NCBI GenBank assembly: GCA_030630395.1
Contig: DAOVNE010000017.1
Span: 1-12,631, forward strand
Direction: 5' to 3'
Source of the DNA: Candidatus Eiseniibacteriota bacterium
Lineage (GTDB): Bacteria; Joyebacterota; Joyebacteria; Joyebacterales; Joyebacteraceae
Length of the DNA: 12,631 nt
The position numbers and the translations under genes were made by a program. Shown piece after piece: positions 7,353 through 12,631 of the stretch (position 1 is its first letter; the number at the start of each line of letters is the position of its first letter). The notes under the pieces were generated by a model. The model was not told the origin of the DNA, did no database searches, and saw only the letters and a list, made by a program, of their open reading frames with translations.

Positions 7353-7556
7353 CTACTTGAAAACCTCGATGACAAGATCCGGACACATGATCGCGCAGAA
7401 GGTGCACCCGGTGCACTTGTCGGGCTCGAAGATCTCAGCAGCGTGGACCCCCATCCTGTTGAAGCCCTCCCTGAATCTGAGGATCTTCTGGGGGCAGGCC
7501 TCGATGCAGAAACCGCAACCCTTGCACCGGTCGACGTCGAACTCTATTCTCGGCAC
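7353..7556 (-). CDS. 2[4Fe-4S] ferredoxin-type delta subunit of the oxidoreductase
   Basis: A 67-residue protein with two classic 4Fe-4S motifs: CKGCGFCIEACP (C11, C14, C17, C21) and CTGCTFCAIMCP (C48, C51, C54, C58). It would carry electrons from the TPP centre of the 2-oxoacid oxidoreductase to external ferredoxin, as the delta subunit of four-subunit PorD/KorD/VorD enzymes. It is the first of the four subunit genes. The start is GTG 7556-7554 and is decided by a perfect AAGGAGG (plus-strand 7563-7569) 6 bases upstream. The length is normal for the family. The 75-base gap before it shows no promoter or terminator that I trust. Confidence 0.93.
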   Translation of the reverse strand: MPRIEFDVDRCKGCGFCIEACPQKILRFREGFNRMGVHAAEIFEPDKCTGCTFCAIMCPDLVIEVFK

Positions 7557-7562
7557 TCCTAA

Positions 7563-7569
7563 CCTCCTT
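7563..7569 (-). promoter_or_regulatory. Consensus ribosome-binding site of the ferredoxin subunit
   Basis: The minus strand reads AAGGAGG, fully complementary to the 16S rRNA tail, 6 bases before the GTG at 7556. It fixes a non-ATG start and suggests strong translation of this small subunit. Confidence 0.8.
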
Positions 7570-7631
7570 GACTCATGGGTTAGATGTGGTTCTTGAGATT
7601 ACTACAGCCTTGTGAAGATACCACGCTGCCA

Positions 7632-8192
7632 TCAGGCGTCCAAGGGCTTTTCGTCGCCCCAGGGGAACGCCACGAACGCGGTCTGAGAGTGAGGATTCGA
7701 AAGCAGGCCCGTTCCACGGTCCGATGCTACACCGATTCTCTTGATGAGCGGAAGAAGCCCCGGATCTCCGGGTGACGGCGCCTCAGCAAGGCGCACACGC
7801 CACCGGATCCGTCGACTCGCCTTCTTAAGTCCCGTGATGCCTATTCGTGAGGCGGCAGCAACAGCAGCCATGGATTCGGCGCCATCGCGGTCGGTCACCA
7901 GGATGGCAACCTCATCGTCATCCAGCCCGTCGTAACCATGAGGCACGCTTGCCATGGTGCTTCGGTGCTTGTTGGGATTCAGGAACACGTTCGTGCGCTC
8001 GACGATTCTAGCAATGACACGCAGTGCGGACTCCGGTGAGTCCGCCTCTACATCCAGTTCCCATTGCACCTCGCGAGCCAGGTCGACGATGGAATCAGCC
8101 ATGCCCATCTTCGTCTGAAGCGCCTCGAGCGCCGAGAGGGCCTCATTGTCCGTCACCTTGAGGGCGACCGTAAGAACGACTCGCTCTATCAT
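7632..8192 (-). CDS. PurS-like protein, probably two PurS domains in tandem
   Basis: A 186-residue protein starting at ATG 8192-8190, which overlaps the purQ stop (ATGA). By position it is the third FGAM synthase subunit, PurS, which is normally about 80-85 residues. I see two similar halves. Repeat 1 (about 3-80) has VVLTVALKVTD, then ADSIVDLAREVQWELDVEA, then VFLNPNKHR. Repeat 2 (about 93-175) has EVAILVTDRDG, then ITGLKKASRRIRWRVRLAEA, then GLLSNPHSQ. Both follow the strand-helix-strand-helix order of PurS, including its conserved (L)xNP turn; in B. subtilis PurS the matching parts are around KYMELTIE and LLANTVIED. PurS is a dimer that bridges PurL and PurQ and aids ammonia transfer, so a tandem copy could act as a covalent dimer. 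The relation is read by eye and is moderately certain. A start at 8357 would only add purQ antiframe sequence. Confidence 0.68.
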   Translation of the reverse strand: MIERVVLTVALKVTDNEALSALEALQTKMGMADSIVDLAREVQWELDVEADSPESALRVIARIVERTNVFLNPNKHRSTMASVPHGYDGLDDDEVAILVTDRDGAESMAAVAAASRIGITGLKKASRRIRWRVRLAEAPSPGDPGLLPLIKRIGVASDRGTGLLSNPHSQTAFVAFPWGDEKPLDA

Positions 8193-9040
8193 GCTTCCCC
8201 GCCCCTCCCGCGCAATCGCTCGGTTATGAACGCACCCAGTGACTTGAAGATCTCTCCTCCGGGCCCAGGCTCGGTCAGAACACGGCGACTGCCGGCGGCG
8301 CCGCGCCTCTCGGCGCCCCAGCGCCCAGACAGAGACTCCGGAACCTGAGACAGCCACGCGGCCCGCTCGGGGTGCGGCATCATCGCAACAACGTTCCCGG
8401 ATGGGTTCGATACGGCTGCGATTCCGCGCGTCGACCCGTTGGGGTTCAATGGAAATGCGGGCTCGGCCTCCCCCTTCACCCCTGAGTACGTCATCACGAC
8501 CTGGCCGTTCTCAAACAGCCGGTCGATCAGTCCTTCGTCAATCGTCACAAACCTTCCCTCCGCATGCGCCGTCGGGATGGACGTAACGTCGTGGTTCGTC
8601 ATCACGCACGTCACGCACGACGTGTCCGACTCGATTCTGAGGTGGGTCCACCGGGTGTAGTAGCCATCTCTGTCGGGCATGATGTTCCGCGCGAGCCCCA
8701 TCTCGACCTTTCCCGGCGTTATCCCGGGCACCATCCCCGACTCGAGGAGAATCTGCGCACCATTGCAGATCCCGATAATGGGCTTCCCGGCCTCTGCCTC
8801 ATCGAAGAGAAGGTCCACGATCCCATCCTTCGCGGCGATCGCTCCGGCCCGGACGCGATCCTGATATGTGAATCCGCCCGGCAGTATGTACCCATCGTAC
8901 TCCGCCAGACGTTCGCGCGGTCCGTTCCACATCAGGATGTCACAGTCCATCCCCTGACTCTCCACGGCCCTTTTGGTTTCGTCCTCGCAGTTGACTCCGG
9001 GGAAGCGGATGACTGCGATTCTCGCCCTCGATTCCATCAT
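8189..9040 (-). CDS. purQ: FGAM synthase, glutaminase subunit PurQ
   Basis: A class I glutamine amidotransferase of 283 residues that supplies ammonia to PurL for converting FGAR to FGAM. The N-terminus RIAVIRFPGVNCEDET (6-21) is typical of PurQ. The catalytic triad is visible: nucleophile C92 in GICNGAQILLE, and H223 and E225 in MMPHPERA. PurQ in Bacillus is about 227 residues. This is a long form, with extra sequence around 190-205 and about 30 extra residues between MMPHPERA and the final FKSLGAFI helix (about 228-265). Similar large PurQ forms are known in archaea and some bacteria. ATG 9040-9038 overlaps the purL TGA (ATGA); a second ATG follows directly. The purS-like start in turn overlaps the purQ stop. 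Confidence 0.96.
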   Translation of the reverse strand: MMESRARIAVIRFPGVNCEDETKRAVESQGMDCDILMWNGPRERLAEYDGYILPGGFTYQDRVRAGAIAAKDGIVDLLFDEAEAGKPIIGICNGAQILLESGMVPGITPGKVEMGLARNIMPDRDGYYTRWTHLRIESDTSCVTCVMTNHDVTSIPTAHAEGRFVTIDEGLIDRLFENGQVVMTYSGVKGEAEPAFPLNPNGSTRGIAAVSNPSGNVVAMMPHPERAAWLSQVPESLSGRWGAERRGAAGSRRVLTEPGPGGEIFKSLGAFITERLRGRGGEA

Positions 9041-11442
9041 CGCATCACCTCAGTTGCCCCGTCGGTCCACGGGCGGGCAAGTTCCTTCGCACTCAGTGAG
9101 AAGTCGCGATCTGCGGTTTCCGTGAACGATAGCCCACCGCCTGCCACGGTCGTGCCGATCCGGCTGTACCAGACACCGCGGTCTTCCAGGATGTTCAGCA
9201 GACGCTCCTCGTGACCAATCGCGACCTCAAGCAGATACCCTCCAGCCTCGGAGAACAAGAGTTCAAGATCGTGCGTGGTTCCTGACGCAGCGCCTGAGGC
9301 TCCCGTCTCAGCGGCACTCAGTCTCTGTACGGATACGCGGGCGCCGACAGGATCATCCTCGGGCGATGACAGGACCATCTCAGCCAGGGCCACAGCGACC
9401 CCGCCGTCTGAGATGTCGTGGCATGACGCGGCCAGACCGCTCTCTGCGATGTCTGTCACTGCCACCATCATGCGCCTCTCATCGTCGAAATCGACCTCCG
9501 GCACGGGCGCGACCTGGTCGCCGCCGACTGTCCGCAGAAGGGCTGACGCTCCAAGCTTCGCGGTCCGCCTGCCCAGAAGGTAGATGGAGTTGCCACCCGC
9601 CTTGAGCCCCATTGTCAGATGGCGTGACACATCGACCAACCGGCCTACGCAACAGACGATGGGAGACGGCAGCACGGCGCTTCCCCCCGAGGACTGGTTG
9701 TAGAAACTGACATTCCCCGGGACCACGGGAATCGGCTCGCCACTGTCCTTGAGCCCTATGCCTCTGGCCGCGTCTCCTATCCCGCGCACGGCCTCGACGA
9801 AATCGTGGACGACCTCTGGTACCTCCGGATTACCGAAGTTCAGACAGTCGGTCAGAGCTATCGGGTGAGCGCCCACCGCGGCAACATTCCTCACCGACTC
9901 GGCGACGGCCACCGCACCGGCCTGGTATGAATCCACGGCTCCGTAGAACGGATTCCCATCACACGCCACGGCCACACCAACACCGACGCCCGGTATCGGT
10001 GCGATCACACCCGCGTCCGCCTCTCCGGGGCGAACGACAGTGGATCCTTTGACCTCGGAGTCGTAGTGCCGGTAGATATGTTCTCTCGATGCAACGTTGA
10101 CCGCCCCCAGGACCTTGAGAAGCACTCCGCGGGCATCGAGCCCGTCCGGAAGAACACACTCCTTCGGTGTGAACTCGCGTGGCCGGGACTCGCGCACGTA
10201 GCAGATGCCCGCTGTGATCTCCTCAGTTCTGGCGTCACAGACGACTGCACCTTCATGCTCAAGAATGAACCTCGCCTCCTGTATCACCTCTCCGATGACG
10301 GAGGCCCCGGATCCATGGCAGATCTCCGGAAGGTCAAACACCTCGTTGTAGATCCTGAGCACTTCGGGAGAGAGTTCCCTGGGGACGACAAAGCTGTACC
10401 GCTCCTGCGTCTCCGAACACGCTATGACCTCGGGCTTGAGATCATCCTCGGCCACGATCACCTTGGAGAGATCGATCCTGACGCCTAAGCCTGCGGCGGC
10501 GCCCAGTTCGGATGTCGCGCACGCGATTCCCCCCGCCCCGAGATCCTTGAATCCGATCGCGACTCCTTTGTCCCGAGCGAGCTTCAAGACGTCCCTCGTG
10601 GCCACGGCCAGCATTCTCTTGAGGAACGGATCCGGCACCTGGACTGCATACTTGTCGTCCAGTGCCCGCTCTTCATCCAGGACTCTCGATGCGAACGTGG
10701 CCCCGCCGAAGCCCGAAGGATCCGTGGGCTTCCCGACGAGTATCACGTCGTAATCCGTGTCTCTCGCCTCCACCGGGATGCGGCTTCGAATGATCTCGTC
10801 CTCGACGACCAGGCCCAGCGCCACGACATTGACGAGGCAGTTCTCGTCAAACGAGGAATCGAAATAGACGTCACCGCCGAGATTCGGAACACCGAGCGCG
10901 TTGCCATACTGCCAGATGCCTTCCACGACACCGTGCACGATCTCCTTCGTCCGCTCGGCGTTCTTCCCCGTGGGATCGCCGAAGCGCAGGGGGTCCAGCA
11001 CACCGATGACGTCCGCCCCCATGCAGTAGACGTCTCTCACGATGCCGCCGATTCCGGTGGCGGCGCCCTCATTCGGAACTACCTGGGATGGGTGGTTGTG
11101 ACTCTCGTGGGCGATCGCGATGCAGTAGCTCTTCCCATTCACCGTGGCGAGGCGAACGATCCCGGCATCCTCACCCGGACCCAGCACGACGCCCACTCCC
11201 TCGGTGGGAAGGTACTCCCCCAGCACTTTGCGGCTGCTCTTGTACGAACAGTGCTCACTCCACATCGTATTGAAGATATTGGCTTCCACGACCGTTGGAT
11301 CACGACCCAACAGGTCCGCAACACGCCGCGCCTCATCGGCCGTGAAAGTCAGTCCCGCCTCTGCCAGCCTGGGCAGAAGCTCGTCGTCCGCAACACCGAG
11401 CACCTTGATGATCGAAACGGGTGCTGGCACTACCACGTTCAA
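9037..11442 (-). CDS. purL: FGAM synthase, large subunit PurL (small-PurL type)
   Basis: The ATP-dependent synthetase subunit that converts FGAR to FGAM using ammonia from PurQ. With a TTG start at 11442 it has 801 residues, a little longer than B. subtilis PurL (about 742), and lacks a fused glutaminase domain, as expected with separate purQ. Signatures are FNTMWSEHCSYKSSRK with catalytic H64, AHESHNHPS (111-119), FGDPTGKNAERTKEIVHGVV, FKDLGAGGIACATSELG, and CHDISDGGVAVALAEM in the C-terminal half. The TTG overlaps the protease stop (TTGA) and has AGGAGG exactly 7 bases upstream, inside the protease's last codons. GTG codons at 11436 and 11430 are weaker alternatives. Extending the frame to 11547 adds 35 residues with no family similarity. 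Confidence 0.96.
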   Translation of the reverse strand: MNVVVPAPVSIIKVLGVADDELLPRLAEAGLTFTADEARRVADLLGRDPTVVEANIFNTMWSEHCSYKSSRKVLGEYLPTEGVGVVLGPGEDAGIVRLATVNGKSYCIAIAHESHNHPSQVVPNEGAATGIGGIVRDVYCMGADVIGVLDPLRFGDPTGKNAERTKEIVHGVVEGIWQYGNALGVPNLGGDVYFDSSFDENCLVNVVALGLVVEDEIIRSRIPVEARDTDYDVILVGKPTDPSGFGGATFASRVLDEERALDDKYAVQVPDPFLKRMLAVATRDVLKLARDKGVAIGFKDLGAGGIACATSELGAAAGLGVRIDLSKVIVAEDDLKPEVIACSETQERYSFVVPRELSPEVLRIYNEVFDLPEICHGSGASVIGEVIQEARFILEHEGAVVCDARTEEITAGICYVRESRPREFTPKECVLPDGLDARGVLLKVLGAVNVASREHIYRHYDSEVKGSTVVRPGEADAGVIAPIPGVGVGVAVACDGNPFYGAVDSYQAGAVAVAESVRNVAAVGAHPIALTDCLNFGNPEVPEVVHDFVEAVRGIGDAARGIGLKDSGEPIPVVPGNVSFYNQSSGGSAVLPSPIVCCVGRLVDVSRHLTMGLKAGGNSIYLLGRRTAKLGASALLRTVGGDQVAPVPEVDFDDERRMMVAVTDIAESGLAASCHDISDGGVAVALAEMVLSSPEDDPVGARVSVQRLSAAETGASGAASGTTHDLELLFSEAGGYLLEVAIGHEERLLNILEDRGVWYSRIGTTVAGGGLSFTETADRDFSLSAKELARPWTDGATEVMR

Positions 11443-12581
11443 CCAGGAACCTCCTCGAGCTTGATGTCGAACTCCCGGCTCCGGCCGGCGCGTATCATCG
11501 TGACAGTGATTGCATCGCCGACCTTCGCGCCGAATGTCGCTCTCCAAACATCGCCCGCGTTCGTCACGGCGACATTGTTCACGGCGATGATCACATCCCC
11601 CGGTCTCAAACCCGCACGATCGGCCGGGCTCTCCGGCTCCACGGTGGCCACGATTGCTCCATCAGCGCTCGCGAGATCGAGAGCGACCGCGATGGCCGGC
11701 GTGACGTTCGTAAGCCCCATTCCGATCCAGATATCCCTGACCCTGCCGTAGCGAACGAGTTCATCCACGAGAAGGCGAGCCGTGTTGATCGGGATTGCGA
11801 AACTCATCCCCAGGTACGCACCATTTTCCGCGGACAGTGTGAACGTGCTGATACCGATGACCTCGCCCATGCTGTTCACCAGGGGGCCACCGGAGTTGCC
11901 GCGATTGATGGCTGCGTCCGTTTGGATCATGTCCTTGTACACGGCGGTCGCGCCCGACGGTTGGATATCTCTGTGAAGGGCGCTTATCACTCCAGCGGTC
12001 ACTGTCGGCTCTGTGTCGTTCAGGATGTATCCGAAGGGATTGCCGATGGCCACCACCCACTCGCCGATCAGCACGGCGTCCGAGTCTCCCAGGAGCGCCG
12101 CGGGAAGATCGGAGCCTTCGATCTTTATGACGGCAAGATCGTAGCGCTCATCGGCGCCAACGACGATTCCATCAAACTCCCGACCATCCCGCAGAACAAC
12201 CTTGACTCCGCTGCTGCCACGCACCACATGGTCGTTCGTGAGAACATAGCCGTCCGGGTCGATGATAAACCCCGACCCGACGTCGTATCTTCCCTCGTAC
12301 ACCCTGTCGGGAAAGTAGCCTCGGAAGAACCGCTCGAAGAGACCGCCGTCCGGAAAAGGGTTGCTCTGGACGACGTACGTCTTTACGGCGCCAATGGAGA
12401 CTGTGGCGGGCGCGACTCGCTCGACGGCCGTTACGATGGCGGTGCGTCTCGATTCCGCCAGATCCTGTTCGGAGCCGAGACTCGACCGCAATGACCTCAC
12501 GGACAGGACGAGCCCCGCCGTCACTCCTGCGAGGAGAAACAGAAGGGTGAGAATGAACGCCCTTGTCGCTCTCGAGTCCAG
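11439..12581 (-). CDS. HtrA/DegP-family serine protease, membrane-anchored, one PDZ domain
   Basis: A periplasmic or extracytoplasmic quality-control protease. With the CTG start at 12581 it has 380 residues. A basic stretch and hydrophobic helix (RATRAFILTLLFLLAGVTAG, about 5-24) form a signal anchor. The trypsin-like domain has the triad H118 (VLTNDHVV), D148 (YDLAVIKIE) and S230 (GNSGGPL). One PDZ domain fills about 284-375 (DGAIVATVEPESPADRAGLRPGDVIIAVN). The first ATG/GTG/TTG codon in frame is GTG 12524-12522, but using it would cut through the membrane helix. The frame stays open upstream, and a good GGGAGG site sits 6 bases before CTG 12581-12579, so I prefer this rare start. Its last codons hold the purL ribosome-binding site. 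Having it head a purine operon is unusual. Confidence 0.88.
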   Translation of the reverse strand: MDSRATRAFILTLLFLLAGVTAGLVLSVRSLRSSLGSEQDLAESRRTAIVTAVERVAPATVSIGAVKTYVVQSNPFPDGGLFERFFRGYFPDRVYEGRYDVGSGFIIDPDGYVLTNDHVVRGSSGVKVVLRDGREFDGIVVGADERYDLAVIKIEGSDLPAALLGDSDAVLIGEWVVAIGNPFGYILNDTEPTVTAGVISALHRDIQPSGATAVYKDMIQTDAAINRGNSGGPLVNSMGEVIGISTFTLSAENGAYLGMSFAIPINTARLLVDELVRYGRVRDIWIGMGLTNVTPAIAVALDLASADGAIVATVEPESPADRAGLRPGDVIIAVNNVAVTNAGDVWRATFGAKVGDAITVTMIRAGRSREFDIKLEEVPG

Positions 12582-12593
12582 CTGGAACCTCCC

Positions 12594-12631
12594 TAGCGCT
12601 CCTTTACCTTCTCCCAGTCAGCCATGAAAGC
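12594..12631 (-). CDS. C-terminal end of an unidentified upstream gene
   Basis: The minus strand from the window edge is open and ends in AFMADWEKVKER followed by a TAG at 12596-12594. This lies just before the protease ribosome-binding site, and the G of the TAG borders GGAGG. The arrangement is what a compact operon would give, so I read it as the last 12 codons of a gene outside the window. Twelve residues are too few to name a family, and another frame cannot be excluded. Confidence 0.45.

Noticed and set aside
7294..7416. N-terminal extension of vorB to 7416
   Set aside because: It would overlap the ferredoxin gene and read through the hairpin; family similarity and a good ribosome-binding site both point to ATG 7293.
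7557..7631. Possible promoter or terminator in the gap before the ferredoxin gene
   Set aside because: A TTCACA resembles a -35 box but no -10 box sits at a proper distance, and no stable hairpin is present.
8193..8357. N-terminal extension of the purS-like gene
   Set aside because: It is Arg-rich out-of-frame purQ sequence; ATG 8192 overlaps the purQ stop and begins the PurS-like strand.
11443..11547. N-terminal extension of purL to 11547
   Set aside because: It is a Cys/His/Arg-rich out-of-frame read of the protease gene; the TTG at 11442 has an ideal ribosome-binding site.
11421..12494. 357-codon open frame on the plus strand opposite the protease
   Set aside because: The minus-strand protease has a full catalytic triad and PDZ domain; the antisense product has no family signature and is His/Arg/Asp-rich as expected for a shadow frame.

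Overview
All genes in this window lie on the minus strand, so transcription runs from base 12631 toward base 1. Genes are closely packed, with small gaps, ATGA/TTGA overlaps, G/C-rich third positions and strong Shine-Dalgarno sequences. There are no mobile elements, CRISPR arrays, tRNAs or rRNAs. This looks like a chromosomal housekeeping segment of a G+C-rich bacterium. A ferredoxin-dependent 2-oxoacid oxidoreductase suggests anaerobic or microaerophilic metabolism. The fused radical SAM gene next to an RNase G/E gene, the multi-subunit FGAM synthase and the VorB-type oxidoreductase would fit an uncultured FCB-type lineage (Eisenbacteria/Krumholzibacteriota-like), but that placement is a low-confidence guess.

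Layout in the direction of transcription. (1) 12631-12594: the last 12 residues of an unidentified upstream gene. (2) 12581-11439: a membrane-anchored HtrA/DegP-type serine protease with one PDZ domain. (3) 11442-9037 purL, 9040-8189 purQ and 8192-7632 a PurS-like protein. Each start overlaps the previous stop, so the three FGAM synthase subunits (step 4 of purine synthesis) are translationally coupled, and purL is coupled to the protease. (4) 7556-4808: a four-subunit 2-oxoacid:ferredoxin oxidoreductase in the order ferredoxin (delta), alpha (VorB type), TPP-binding beta, gamma. Two of its internal gaps hold strong hairpins without U-tracts. (5) 4729-2117: a fused radical SAM protein (TIGR03960-like plus a DUF2344/TIGR03936-like domain). 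(6) 1977-445: an RNase G/E family protein with its own sigma70-like promoter and a structured leader. (7) 429-85: a small single-domain PAS protein. Its stop overlaps the start of (8), a pyruvate kinase gene cut by the window edge after 29 codons.

Functionally, the window joins purine synthesis, ferredoxin-linked 2-oxoacid metabolism, RNA processing and glycolysis. The most unusual item is the PurS-like protein. It is about twice the normal length and appears to be two PurS-like repeats in tandem, resembling a covalent version of the PurS dimer. Second-tier observations are the hairpins inside the oxidoreductase operon, the rng promoter and leader, the PAS-pyruvate kinase coupling, and the probable CTG start of the protease. 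I see no defence system or other wholly new multi-gene system here.
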